A stretch of 64,000 nt of DNA from Pseudomonas cremoris (GTDB lineage: Bacteria > Pseudomonadota > Gammaproteobacteria > Pseudomonadales > Pseudomonadaceae): NCBI RefSeq assembly GCF_014230465.1, contig NZ_JAAXCY010000016.1, positions 1 through 64,000 on the forward strand, given 5' to 3'. Every line of letters starts with the position of its first letter. Positions within the stretch are counted from its first letter, which is position 1. The notes under the pieces are model-generated. The model did not search any database and was not told the DNA's origin. It was given only the letters and a program-made list of their open reading frames with translations. The translations under genes and the position numbers were made by a program. Shown in pieces: positions 16,054-24,982 of this stretch.

Positions 16054-17217
16054 CAGGCTAGCGAGTGCCCAGGCGACGATCCAGGCATGCACCACGGCAA
16101 ACTCACCGCTGGCTTGCAGCAACCCGCCACATACGCCATTGGCCGTGGCGCTGGCCAGGCCGTAGCTGACCATGCTCAGGCTCACCACTTGCAGGCTTTG
16201 CAGCGGCTCGAGGCGGGCGCTGAGGTAGGCTGCCATCAAGCCCCAGGACGGGAAGTAAAACAGCGCGAACAGCCCGGCTGCCAGCCAACTCAGCAACAAG
16301 CTCGGTTGCCACAGCAGGCCGAGCATGGCCAGGCCGAACGCGCTGATGCTCAGTGCCAGCACGCGCAGCGCGCCCCAACGATCTGCCAGTGTGCCCAGCA
16401 ACAGCCCGCCGACAATTCCGCCGATGCCGATCAGCGTCCACATCGAACCGGTTAGCGCCGCGCTGGCGTGCAAGCGCTCGCTGACAAACGCCGAGAGAAA
16501 ATTAAGGAACGGCCCGCTGATTGCGCCGATAAAGCCGCTGAGCAACACAATCTGCAGCGCCACGGGCTGCTCCAGGCACAGGCGCAGCCATTGCCGCAAA
16601 ACATGCTTCAAACCCGGCGGGCGGGTTGAGCGGGGCGCCTGCGGGGCGGGCGCGGGCACGGCCCACAGGGTCAGCAGCGTGACCAGCAGCGTCAAGCCCG
16701 CACAGATCAGCCAGAACTGGCGCAATGACAAGCCTTGCAATAAGGCGATCAACACCCCGTTCAAGCAGATCGCAAACGCCGCCCCCGAAGATGCCAGCCC
16801 CAATACACGGCTGCGGTGGCTGGCGGGGATCACCTCCCGCGCCAGCGCCGCAATTGCATTCCAATTCGCCACGGCGCAGGCCGACACCAACGCCAGGCAC
16901 AGTGCGAACGGCAGCACCCAGGGCGTGGCCAGCGCCAGGGCCAGCAGCAACGGGCTGAGAAGCATGGTCAGGCGCACCATGCTCTGCGGGCGTACCCAGG
17001 CGGCGGCGACCCCGCTGGCCACCGAAGCGCCCATGTAAAACAGTTGCAATAGCGCCGCGATAAAGGCGGCCTGACTGTAACTGAGTTCATAGGCCTGGCG
17101 TATCTGCGGCAATAACGCCGAATACAGAAAGATACTGAAACCATGCGTTGTGGCATTACAGGCAGTAAAGACCAACGCCAATACACCAATATGAACAGGG
17201 CGCGGAACTATCGGCAT
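15991..17217 (-). CDS. MFS transporter
   Basis: A 408-residue major facilitator with 12 predicted hydrophobic segments. Helices 1-2 are separated by ALLPQIRQAYELSYSQAAFIAAL, and the GTLADRWGALRVL motif sits between helices 8 and 9. The ATG at 17217 follows GAGGCAAG; an upstream ATG at 17274 adds a non-membrane tail and is less likely. The gene's last 63 bp overlap the convergent LysR gene. It could export a product of, or import a substrate for, the M24/2OG pathway. Substrate not predictable. Confidence 0.82.
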   Translation of the reverse strand: MPIVPRPVHIGVLALVFTACNATTHGFSIFLYSALLPQIRQAYELSYSQAAFIAALLQLFYMGASVASGVAAAWVRPQSMVRLTMLLSPLLLALALATPWVLPFALCLALVSACAVANWNAIAALAREVIPASHRSRVLGLASSGAAFAICLNGVLIALLQGLSLRQFWLICAGLTLLVTLLTLWAVPAPAPQAPRSTRPPGLKHVLRQWLRLCLEQPVALQIVLLSGFIGAISGPFLNFLSAFVSERLHASAALTGSMWTLIGIGGIVGGLLLGTLADRWGALRVLALSISAFGLAMLGLLWQPSLLLSWLAAGLFALFYFPSWGLMAAYLSARLEPLQSLQVVSLSMVSYGLASATANGVCGGLLQASGEFAVVHAWIVAWALASLLMLKRMAHGHARMARPVRIP

Positions 17218-17503
17218 AAACTTGCCTCGATGGCTAATGTGCAACAAGAGGGGGCGAAGTATCAAAGTTTGCACTGGGAAAGTGCGCGGTTTAATTGGCG
17301 CTTTGATGATGTAAAAGACTAGCGTTTATATAAATAAAACGACCAATGCTTAATTCTCATGTTCGCTGTGCGTAATAGTCGTGCTCCTTAGTTGTCAACG
17401 ACAACAGTGAGCGAGAAACGACACGCTGCGGTATGTTGCTCAGGAATTTTCCTACGCATCGTGGGAAGCTCTACTTCTTGTCAGTCGTTTTCGAGTGCCT
17501 GTT

Positions 17504-18439
17504 ATGAAACGCAAAATGCCCGGTCTCAACGCCCTCAAAGCCTTCGAAGTCGCCGGCAGTACCGGCAGTTTTACCCGGGCTGCCGAGCTGCTGAACGTGA
17601 CCCAGAGCGCCGTCAGCCGCCAGGTGCGTCAGTTGGAAGAGCAACTGGGCGAGAACCTGCTGGAGCGGCGTCATCACCACCTCGAGCTGACCAGTGCCGG
17701 GCGTGTGCTGTTGCGGGCCCTGCACCAGTCCTTCGACAAGATCGAGCTGACGGTGCGCAGCATCCAGCAGAAAACCCACTCCAATCGCTTGCACATCAAT
17801 GCACCGCCGACCTTTACCAGCCGCTGGCTGATGCCGCGCCTGGGTCGCTTGCGCGAGGCCCACCCTGAATTGGAGTTGAGCATTACCACGTGCCTGCAGG
17901 ACAGCCTGGCGCAAACCAGCACGCTGGACTGCGCCATTCGTTTTGGCAATGGTGAGTGGGATGGGTTGGACAGCTCGCTGCTGATCCAGGAGCGGCATAT
18001 CGCGGTGTGCGCGCCGTCGTTATATGCCCGTGAATGCAGCGATGGCGTGGACCTCAACCGCATGACCCTGCTGCATGTGCTGGCCAGTGAGGACCAGCGT
18101 TACCTGACATGGAAGCATTGGCTGGACGCGGCGCGCATCCATGGGGTGGATACCCAAGGCGGGTACGAGTTCGACCTGCTGGACCTGGCGATCCGCGCGG
18201 CAACCGATGGGTTGGGTATCACCATTGCCGACTGGCACATGGTCGCGGCGGAACTGGCCTGCGGGCAGTTGACCCAAGTGTTGAATGTGCACGTGGAAGG
18301 GCATCAGTCGTACTGGCTGGTGACTCGGCCGGAGCAGACGGACATGCCGCAGTTGCAGGTGTTTGGGCAGTGGTTGCAGGATGAAATCTGGTTGGCGCAA
18401 CGACAATTGGAACCTTCGACCGCCGCGGTTTCTTCCTAA
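17504..18439 (+). CDS. LysR-family regulator, GcvA-like
   Basis: A LysR protein of about 311 residues. It opens with MPGLNALKAFEVAGSTGSFTRAAELLNVTQSAVSRQ, the GcvA-type DNA-binding domain, and has the family PPTFTSRWLMPRLGRLREAHPEL segment at the domain boundary. The ATG at 17504 is used; a GTG three codons earlier (17495) and an ATG at 17516 are alternatives, none with a good ribosome site. It precedes the AldA/MFS/dehydratase/GMC operon in the same direction, separated from it by a REPIN, and probably regulates it. The 286-bp gap upstream is AT-rich and shared with the divergent MFS gene. Confidence 0.87.
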   Translation: MKRKMPGLNALKAFEVAGSTGSFTRAAELLNVTQSAVSRQVRQLEEQLGENLLERRHHHLELTSAGRVLLRALHQSFDKIELTVRSIQQKTHSNRLHINAPPTFTSRWLMPRLGRLREAHPELELSITTCLQDSLAQTSTLDCAIRFGNGEWDGLDSSLLIQERHIAVCAPSLYARECSDGVDLNRMTLLHVLASEDQRYLTWKHWLDAARIHGVDTQGGYEFDLLDLAIRAATDGLGITIADWHMVAAELACGQLTQVLNVHVEGHQSYWLVTRPEQTDMPQLQVFGQWLQDEIWLAQRQLEPSTAAVSS

Positions 18440-18452
18440 GGAACTCGGTCCA

Positions 18453-18547
18453 AAATGTGGGAGCGGGCTTGCTCGCGAATACGGAGTGTCAGTCACAGGT
18501 GCGTTAACTGGCCCACCGTATTCGCGAGCAAGCCCGCTCCCACATTT
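18453..18547. repeat. REPIN (GTGGGAGCGGGCTTGCTCGCGAA family)
   Basis: Near-perfect inverted repeat: AAATGTGGGAGCGGGCTTGC... from 18453 pairs with ...GCAAGCCCGCTCCCACATTT ending at 18547. The stem is about 33 bp and the spacer about 29 bp. It is the same family as 3676-3782 and lies between the LysR gene and the AldA-like gene. Confidence 0.9.
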
Positions 18548-18691
18548 GGTTTTGCATATGCCAGGCAGGTTCGTAAGCCTCCATAACCTGCTTTTTTCTC
18601 ACGTTACCCCACCCAATAAGTCGTTTGCCCAGCCCCCTAACAACGACAAAACTGCATGTCACTCGCAAAACAACAACGTTGGGCAAACCAC

Positions 18692-20116
18692 ATGCAACCC
18701 GAGCGCAATTTCTACAACGGCCACTTCGCCGAACCCGCCAGCGATGCCTTGATCGCCGTCTACAACCCCGCCACCGAAACCCTGGTTGGCCACGTCAGCG
18801 CGGCCACCGCCGATGAGGCTATCGCCGCCGTCGACGCCGCCGCCATCGCCCAGAAAACCTGGGGCAAGCTCACCAGTATCGAGCGCGCCGAACACCTGCG
18901 TGCGTTTGCCGATGCCCTGGACACCCACGCTGAAAGCATCGGCAAGGCCCTTGCCAGCGAGTCCGGCAAGAGTGTCAGCGACGCCAGCAACGAAGCGCGT
19001 TATGCCGCGCAGATCACCCGCTACCACGCTGAGTGGGCGCGCCGTATCGAAGGCGAGATCATCCCCAGCGATACTCCGGACGAAAACCTGTTCCTGCAAC
19101 GCGAGCCGATTGGCGTCGTGGCCTGCCTGATCCCGTTCAACTACCCGGTCTACACCTTGCTGCGCAAGATTGCCCCGGCATTGATCGCAGGCAATACCGT
19201 GGTGGTGCGCCCGAGCAACAACACGCCGCTGTCGGCGTTTGAAATCGCCAAGGCGGTGGTCACGGCTGGCATCCCGGCCGGGGTGATCAACATCCTCACC
19301 ATGGACCACGCCACCGCTGCCAGCGTCTGCACCCACAAGGCCGTTGGTTTGATTACCCTCACCGGCAGCGTCAATGCCGGGCGTATCGTGTTGGATTACT
19401 GCAAGGCCAACATCGCCAAGCCGTCCCTGGAACTGGGCGGCAAAACCCCGGCGATCATCGAGGCCGATGCGGACCTGGAACAGGCGGCCAGCGCCATCGT
19501 TGCCTCCAAGACTACTCACTGCGGCCAGCTGTGCACGGCGGTGGAGCGTGTGTACGTGCACGAAAGCGTCTACGACCGCTTCCTGGCGCTGCTGAAAACA
19601 AAGATCAGCGCGGTCAAGTTTGGCGATCGTGCCCAGGACGCCAGCCTGATGGGTCCACTGGTCAACGCCAGCTCACAACGCAATATCCACGCCATGGTCG
19701 AGCGCGCCGTCGCCGCCGGTGCTGTACTGGAAGTGGGCGGCGTGCTGCCCGAAGGCCCTGGGCATTTCTACCCGCCGACCTTGCTCAGCGGCTGCCGCCA
19801 GGACATGGAGATCATTCAGGAAGAAATCTTTGGCCCGGTACTGCCGGTGCTCAAGTACCGCGATATCGACGAAGCCCTGGCCATGGCCAACGACCATCAG
19901 TTCGGCCTCTCGTCGGTGCTTTACACCGAGAACTACCGCACGGCGATGAAAGTGGCGAACGCCATCGAGGCCGGCGAGTTGTACGTCAATCGCACCCCGG
20001 CGGACCCTTATCAAGGGTTTCACGCCGGTTGGAAACGCTCAGGGCTGGGCGGCGATGACGGTAAGCACGGGATGCTTGAGTTCACCCAGACCCGCTTGGT
20101 GGTCATGAAGTACTGA
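18692..20116 (+). CDS. Aldehyde dehydrogenase, lactaldehyde dehydrogenase (AldA) type
   Basis: A 474-residue NAD-dependent aldehyde dehydrogenase. It closely follows E. coli AldA, which oxidises lactaldehyde and glycolaldehyde: AEWARRIEGEIIPSDTPDEN, FYPPTLLSG, then QGFHAGWKRSGLGGDDGKHG near the C terminus. Catalytic Glu247 lies in LELGGKTPA and Cys281 in GQLCTAVERVY. The start at 18692 matches the family N terminus; an ATG at 18656 would add 12 residues, and neither has a clear ribosome site. It leads an operon with an MFS transporter, an enolase-superfamily dehydratase and a GMC oxidoreductase, which fits oxidation of a short hydroxy-aldehyde formed from a sugar acid. Confidence 0.88.
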   Translation: MQPERNFYNGHFAEPASDALIAVYNPATETLVGHVSAATADEAIAAVDAAAIAQKTWGKLTSIERAEHLRAFADALDTHAESIGKALASESGKSVSDASNEARYAAQITRYHAEWARRIEGEIIPSDTPDENLFLQREPIGVVACLIPFNYPVYTLLRKIAPALIAGNTVVVRPSNNTPLSAFEIAKAVVTAGIPAGVINILTMDHATAASVCTHKAVGLITLTGSVNAGRIVLDYCKANIAKPSLELGGKTPAIIEADADLEQAASAIVASKTTHCGQLCTAVERVYVHESVYDRFLALLKTKISAVKFGDRAQDASLMGPLVNASSQRNIHAMVERAVAAGAVLEVGGVLPEGPGHFYPPTLLSGCRQDMEIIQEEIFGPVLPVLKYRDIDEALAMANDHQFGLSSVLYTENYRTAMKVANAIEAGELYVNRTPADPYQGFHAGWKRSGLGGDDGKHGMLEFTQTRLVVMKY

Positions 20117-20192
20117 TCCACGAACACTTGCTGCACCTTCAATAAAAACAATTATCAGGGCACCCGCGCATCGGGTGCCTGAGGTCTACACG

Positions 20193-21503
20193 ATGTCCAA
20201 GCCTGCACCCGTTGCCCAGGTTTCCGTTGCCGTGCCCGCGGCAAACAGCGACAAAGCCAGTCGCTACTTCCAATTGCTGTTGCTGGTGCTGGCCGCCGGG
20301 GCGATCTACCCGATCCTCTACCTGCGCCAGGTCTACCAGACCACCATGCTGGAGGTGTTCCAGATCAACCACAGTGAGCTGGGCTACCTGTACTCCATGC
20401 TCGGCACGATCTTCTTGCTCAGTTACTTGCCCAGCGGTTGGCTGGCGGACCGTTTGCCGCCACGCTTCCTGATCTTCTTCTCGCTGGTTGCCACCGGCGC
20501 ACTGGGCTTGTGGTACGCCAGCGTGCCGTCGATGACCGGCCTGATGATCATCTTCGGATGCTGGGGCCTGACCACCGGCCTGACGTTCTGGGCCTCGGTG
20601 CTCAAGCGCGTGAAGATGATTGCCCATCACACTGAACAGGGCCGTTTCTTCGGCATCCTCGACGGCGGTCGTGGGTTGGTGGAAGCCTTGCTCGCCACCG
20701 TGGCGCTGGGTTTGTTCGCCTACGCCACGGAAACCCGTAGCCAGACAGCGGCGCAGGGTTTCAAGCACGTCGTGTACCTGTATTCCTTCGTGTGTATTGC
20801 CATCGGCTGTGTGCTGGTGCTGCTCAAAGACCCTAAGTCCATGGCCGACACCGCTGCGGTGGAGAAGGGCAAGTTCAACCTGCTCGCCGACCTGGCCACC
20901 CTGGTTAAGATCCCCGAGCTGTGGTTGGTGACCGCCATCGTGTTTTGCGGCTACCACATGTTCTGGGCCACCTACAGCTTCTCCGACTACCTGCAAGGCA
21001 GCGGCATGACCGCCGTGATGGCCGGCACCATCACCACTATCAAACTGTGGATGCGCCCCATCGGCGGCATCGGCGGTGGCTGGTTGGGAGACAAGTTTTC
21101 GAATATCTCGGTGCTGATCGTCGCGCTGGTGCTGGTGACCTCGGCGATGGTGGGGCTGATCGTGTTCCCGGCGTTCAACAGCCTGGGCCTGCTGATCGGC
21201 ACGGTGATCTTTATCGGCCTGATGACCTACGCGATTCGCGGCCTGTACTGGGCGATCCTCGACAGCTGTGACATCCCGCTGCGCATCACCGGCCTGGCCA
21301 TCGGCATTGTCTCGGTGGTGGGTTACCTGCCGGACACCTTTATCCCGCTGATCAATGGCTACCTGACCGACACCTACCCAGGCAAGGCCGGTTACAACCT
21401 GTATTTCGGCTACATCGCCTTCATCGGCGTGCTCGGCACCCTTGCGGCCCTGACCCTGCGCGCCCGAATCAACCGTAAAAAATTCAACCAGACCGGTGCC
21501 TGA
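20193..21503 (+). CDS. MFS transporter
   Basis: A 436-residue major facilitator with about 12 transmembrane segments. Motif A appears as GWLADRLPPRF between helices 2 and 3, and KMIAHHTEQGRFFGILDGGRG is a strongly polar loop after helix 4. The sequence resembles hexuronate/glycerol-3-phosphate-type organic anion porters more than drug pumps. The ATG at 20193 follows GAGGTCTACACG. The stop at 21503 is one base before the dehydratase start, so the two are coupled. It probably imports the acid sugar handled by the operon. Confidence 0.85.
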   Translation: MSKPAPVAQVSVAVPAANSDKASRYFQLLLLVLAAGAIYPILYLRQVYQTTMLEVFQINHSELGYLYSMLGTIFLLSYLPSGWLADRLPPRFLIFFSLVATGALGLWYASVPSMTGLMIIFGCWGLTTGLTFWASVLKRVKMIAHHTEQGRFFGILDGGRGLVEALLATVALGLFAYATETRSQTAAQGFKHVVYLYSFVCIAIGCVLVLLKDPKSMADTAAVEKGKFNLLADLATLVKIPELWLVTAIVFCGYHMFWATYSFSDYLQGSGMTAVMAGTITTIKLWMRPIGGIGGGWLGDKFSNISVLIVALVLVTSAMVGLIVFPAFNSLGLLIGTVIFIGLMTYAIRGLYWAILDSCDIPLRITGLAIGIVSVVGYLPDTFIPLINGYLTDTYPGKAGYNLYFGYIAFIGVLGTLAALTLRARINRKKFNQTGA

Positions 21504-21504
21504 G

Positions 21505-22722
21505 ATGAAAATCGTCGCCCTTGAAACCCATATCGTTGCCGTTCCACCGCCGCATATCGGTGGCATGTACTGGCTGTTCGTCAAACTCAAGACCGACTGC
21601 GGCATCGAAGGCGTCGGCGAGATCTACGCCGCCACCTTCGGCCCCAAGGCCATGCTGCCGATCATTGAGGACGTGTTCGAGCGCTACCTGCTCAACCACG
21701 ACCCGCACCATATCGAGCGATTCTTCCGCCAGGCGTATTCCAGCGGTTTCACCCAGCGCCCGGACCTCACCATGATGGGCGTGGTCAGCGGCCTGGAAAT
21801 GGCGTGCTGGGACATTATCGGCAAGGCCGCTAACAAGCCGGTCTACGAGCTGCTCGGCGGCAAGGTCAACGAGCGCCTGCGTTCCTACACCTACCTGTAC
21901 CCGGTCAACAGCAAAGGCGAGTACGACTACGACGACCCGGACCTGGCCGCCGAGTGCGCCATCGAGAACATGAACAAGGGCTTCACTGCCGTGAAGTTCG
22001 ACCCGGCAGGTCCGTACACCGCGTATTCCGGCCACCAGATTTCCCTGGAAGTGCTGGAACGCTGCGAGACCTTCTGCCGCAAGATCCGCGAAGCGGTGGG
22101 CGACAAGTGCGACCTGCTGTTCGGCACCCACGGGCAGATGGTGCCGTCGTCGGCAATCCGCCTGGCCAAGCGCCTGGAAAAATACGACCCGCTGTGGTTC
22201 GAAGAGCCCGTACCACCGGGCCAGGAAGACGCCATGGCCCAGGTTGCAGCCAAGACCAGCATCCCCATCGCTACCGGCGAACGGCTGACCACCAAGTATG
22301 AGTTTTTCAAGCTGCTGCAAGCCGGCGGTGCGTCGATCCTGCAAATGAACGTGGCGCGCTGCGGCGGGCTGCTGGAAGCCAAGAAGATCGCGAGCATGGC
22401 CGAGGCCTACTACGCGCAGATCGCGCCGCACTTGTACAACGGGCCGATTGGCGCGGCGGCAAGTTTCCAACTGGCGACCTGCACGCCGAACTTCCTGATC
22501 CAGGAAAGCATCATGACCTGGGGTGGTTTCCACGCTGAAGTGCTGACCAAGCCGCTGCAATGGGAGGACGGCTACATCATTCCGTCCACCGAGCCGGGCC
22601 TGGGGGTGGAGCTGAACATGGACGTGGTGCGCAAGCACACGCCGTACACCGGCGAACGCTTGCACCTGCAAATGGCGCCTGCTCCAGCTGACGTGAAAGA
22701 CACTTCGCCCGCCAAGGGCTAA
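21505..22722 (+). CDS. Enolase-superfamily (mandelate racemase/sugar-acid dehydratase) enzyme
   Basis: A 405-residue enzyme with the N-terminal capping domain (about 1-125) and C-terminal barrel of the mandelate racemase/muconate lactonising family. Visible catalytic parts are Lys164 and Asp166 (TAVKFDPAG), Glu234 in WFEEPVPP, Glu259 in ATGERLTT and His309 in APHLYNGP. The third-strand Asp that normally binds magnesium aligns with Gly207 in LLFGTHGQ, where His209 may take over. Such enzymes dehydrate aldonic acids, fitting the neighbouring AldA-like dehydrogenase and GMC oxidoreductase. Specific substrate unknown. Confidence 0.85.
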   Translation: MKIVALETHIVAVPPPHIGGMYWLFVKLKTDCGIEGVGEIYAATFGPKAMLPIIEDVFERYLLNHDPHHIERFFRQAYSSGFTQRPDLTMMGVVSGLEMACWDIIGKAANKPVYELLGGKVNERLRSYTYLYPVNSKGEYDYDDPDLAAECAIENMNKGFTAVKFDPAGPYTAYSGHQISLEVLERCETFCRKIREAVGDKCDLLFGTHGQMVPSSAIRLAKRLEKYDPLWFEEPVPPGQEDAMAQVAAKTSIPIATGERLTTKYEFFKLLQAGGASILQMNVARCGGLLEAKKIASMAEAYYAQIAPHLYNGPIGAAASFQLATCTPNFLIQESIMTWGGFHAEVLTKPLQWEDGYIIPSTEPGLGVELNMDVVRKHTPYTGERLHLQMAPAPADVKDTSPAKG

Positions 22723-22747
22723 AAAACGACTTAAGCGGTAACCGTGA

Positions 22748-24358
22748 ATGACATATGACTACATCATCGCCGGCGCTGGCGCTGCCGGCTGCGTCCTGGC
22801 CAACCGGCTGTCCGCCTCGGGCGAATACTCCGTGTTGCTGCTGGAAGCCGGCGGCAAGGACAGCTCCTGGTGGTTCAAGATCCCGGTCGGTTTCGCCAAG
22901 ATGTATTACAACCCGACCTTCAACTGGATGTACTACAGCCAGCCGCAAAAGCAGCTGGCCGACCGTGCCATCTATGCCCCACGGGGCAAAGTGCAGGGCG
23001 GCTCGGGCTCGATCAACGCAATGATCTACGTGCGCGGCCAAGCCCATGACTTCAACGACTGGGCGGCGAATGGCAACGACGGCTGGGGTTTTGCGGACGT
23101 CTTGCCGTACTTCCGTAAGCTGGAAAATCACCCGCTGGGTGATACCGAGTATCACGGTAGCAGCGGCCCCATCAGCATCACGCCAATGAAGGGGCAGACC
23201 CACCCGATCTGCGATGTGTTCCTCAAGGGGTGCGAGCAACTGGGCTATGCCCACAGCGACGATTTCAATGGCCCGAACTTCGAAGGTGCGGGCCTGTATG
23301 ACGTCAACACCCGCAATGGCGAGCGCAGCTCCAGCAGCTTTGCGCACCTGCACCCGGCGCTGAGTCGCAAGAACCTCACCGTGGAGCTGCATGCCCTGGT
23401 GGACCGCGTGTTGTTCGACGAGCACCAACGCGCCACCGGGATTGCGGTGACCCAGCACGGTGTGGTCCGCACCTTCACTGCGCGCAAGGAAGTGATCCTG
23501 TGTGCCGGCGCGGTGGACACGCCGAAGATCCTGCAACTGTCCGGCGTGGCCGACCAGCAATTGTTGGCCGAGCACAGTATCCCGCTGGTAAAGCACTTGC
23601 CGGCGGTGGGGCAGAACCTGCAAGACCACCTGTGTGCCAGCTACTACTACAAGGCCAATATCCCGACGCTGAACGACGAACTCAGCTCGCTGTTTGGCCA
23701 ATTGAAACTGGGCCTCAAGTACCTGCTGACCCGAAAGGGCGCGCTGGCCATGAGCGTGAACCAGGCCGGTGGTTTCTTTCGCGGCAACGATGAGCAGAAG
23801 GACCCGAACCTGCAGCTGTACTTCAACCCACTGTCGTACCAGATCCCGAAAAACAACAAGGCCAGGCTCAAGCCCGAGCCGTATTCCGGCTTCCTGCTGT
23901 GCTTCAACCCGTGCCGTCCCACCAGCCGCGGCACCATCCGCATCGCCTCGAAAAACCCTCGGGACGCGGCGTTGATCGACCCCAATTACCTGAGCACCCA
24001 GAAGGACATCGACGAGGTGATCCAGGGCAGCCGGTTGATGCGCAAGATCATGCAGGCACCGGCGCTCAAGGGCATCACCGTGGCCGAAGTGTTGCCCGGC
24101 AACGCGGTACAGACCGACGAGCAGATGCTGCAGTATTTCCGCGAAAACAGCGGCTCCATCTACCACCTGTGCGGCTCCTGCGCCATGGGCTCGGACCCGC
24201 AGGTGTCGGTGGTGGACAAGCGCTTGAAGGTGCATGGGCTGGACGGGTTGCGCATTGTCGATGCGTCGATCTTCCCGAACGTGACCTCGGGCAACACCCA
24301 TGCGGCGGTGTTGATGGTGGCGGAGAAGGGCGCGGACCTGATTTTGCAGGATGCTTGA
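22748..24358 (+). CDS. GMC-family FAD-dependent oxidoreductase
   Basis: A 536-residue flavoprotein of the glucose-methanol-choline family. The FAD-binding GAGAAGCVLANRLS lies at about 9-22, the first GMC signature is GKVQGGSGSINAMIYVRG, and the second is GAVDTPKILQLSGV. The C-terminal active-site region has YHLCGSCAMG and SGNTHAAVLMVAEKGAD. The family oxidises primary or secondary alcohols of sugars, choline and polyols. The start is ATG at 22748, 25 bp after the dehydratase. In this operon it probably makes the aldehyde or keto form that the dehydratase and AldA-like enzyme process. There is no signal peptide, so it is cytoplasmic. Confidence 0.9.
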   Translation: MTYDYIIAGAGAAGCVLANRLSASGEYSVLLLEAGGKDSSWWFKIPVGFAKMYYNPTFNWMYYSQPQKQLADRAIYAPRGKVQGGSGSINAMIYVRGQAHDFNDWAANGNDGWGFADVLPYFRKLENHPLGDTEYHGSSGPISITPMKGQTHPICDVFLKGCEQLGYAHSDDFNGPNFEGAGLYDVNTRNGERSSSSFAHLHPALSRKNLTVELHALVDRVLFDEHQRATGIAVTQHGVVRTFTARKEVILCAGAVDTPKILQLSGVADQQLLAEHSIPLVKHLPAVGQNLQDHLCASYYYKANIPTLNDELSSLFGQLKLGLKYLLTRKGALAMSVNQAGGFFRGNDEQKDPNLQLYFNPLSYQIPKNNKARLKPEPYSGFLLCFNPCRPTSRGTIRIASKNPRDAALIDPNYLSTQKDIDEVIQGSRLMRKIMQAPALKGITVAEVLPGNAVQTDEQMLQYFRENSGSIYHLCGSCAMGSDPQVSVVDKRLKVHGLDGLRIVDASIFPNVTSGNTHAAVLMVAEKGADLILQDA

Positions 24359-24411
24359 GGCCTCCCAATAAACACAACGTTGAAAAGATCATGGTGCAGC
24401 GGCGCGATATT

Positions 24412-24433
24412 AAATAGAATGAATCTCATTTGA
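24412..24433. promoter_or_regulatory. Candidate Fur box before the ECF sigma gene
   Basis: The palindromic core AATGAATCTCATT at 24418-24430 reads AATGAGATTCATT on the other strand, one central base away from AATGAGAATCATT-type Fur boxes. It lies 34 bp upstream of the sigma factor ATG in an AT-rich patch, as expected for iron-starvation ECF sigma genes. Confidence 0.6.
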
Positions 24434-24463
24434 GACTCACTCGCGCCGCGCAGGTCGCTTGCC

Positions 24464-24982
24464 ATGAATGATGCTGTAGCCCCGACCCACGCCCCCGAAC
24501 TGACTTTGTCGAGTCTCTACCGTGACCACCGCAGTTGGCTGGAAAGCTGGCTGCGTCGACGCCTGGGCAATGCCTGGGATGCGGCGGACCTGAGTCAGGA
24601 TACGTTCTTGCGGGTACTCGCCAGCGCCCAGCCGATTGCGCAGATGCAGGAACCGCGTGCGTATCTGGTAACGGTTGGCAAGCGCCTGCTGATCAACTTT
24701 CATCAGCGGCGCAGCCTGGAGCAAGCCTATCTGAGCGCCTTGGCCACACTGCCTGAAACCTGTGTGCCGTCGCCCGAACAGCGCTGGCTGTTGCTGGAAA
24801 CCCTGCAAGCCCTGGATGAGTTGCTCGATGGCTTGCCTGTGTTGGTGCGTCGCGCATTTCTGTGGAGCCAACTGGAAGGCCTGGGCTATCGCGAGATTGC
24901 CGAGCGCCTTGATGTCTCTGAGCGCACCGTGAAGCGCTACATGGCCCAGGCTTACGAGCATTGCTTGCTGGTGGACCTGTGA
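24464..24982 (+). CDS. ECF sigma factor, FecI type
   Basis: A 172-residue extracytoplasmic-function sigma factor. Region 2 spans about 15-80 (LYRDHRSWLESWLRRRLGN, AADLSQDTFLRVL, EPRAYLVTVGKRLL) and region 4 about 110-165, with the helix-turn-helix LGYREIAERLDVSERTVKRYM. This is the FecI/PvdS-like iron-starvation group. The stop overlaps the FecR start by 4 bp (GTGA). A Fur box candidate lies just upstream. No TonB-dependent receptor gene follows, which is unusual for this system. Confidence 0.92.
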   Translation: MNDAVAPTHAPELTLSSLYRDHRSWLESWLRRRLGNAWDAADLSQDTFLRVLASAQPIAQMQEPRAYLVTVGKRLLINFHQRRSLEQAYLSALATLPETCVPSPEQRWLLLETLQALDELLDGLPVLVRRAFLWSQLEGLGYREIAERLDVSERTVKRYMAQAYEHCLLVDL

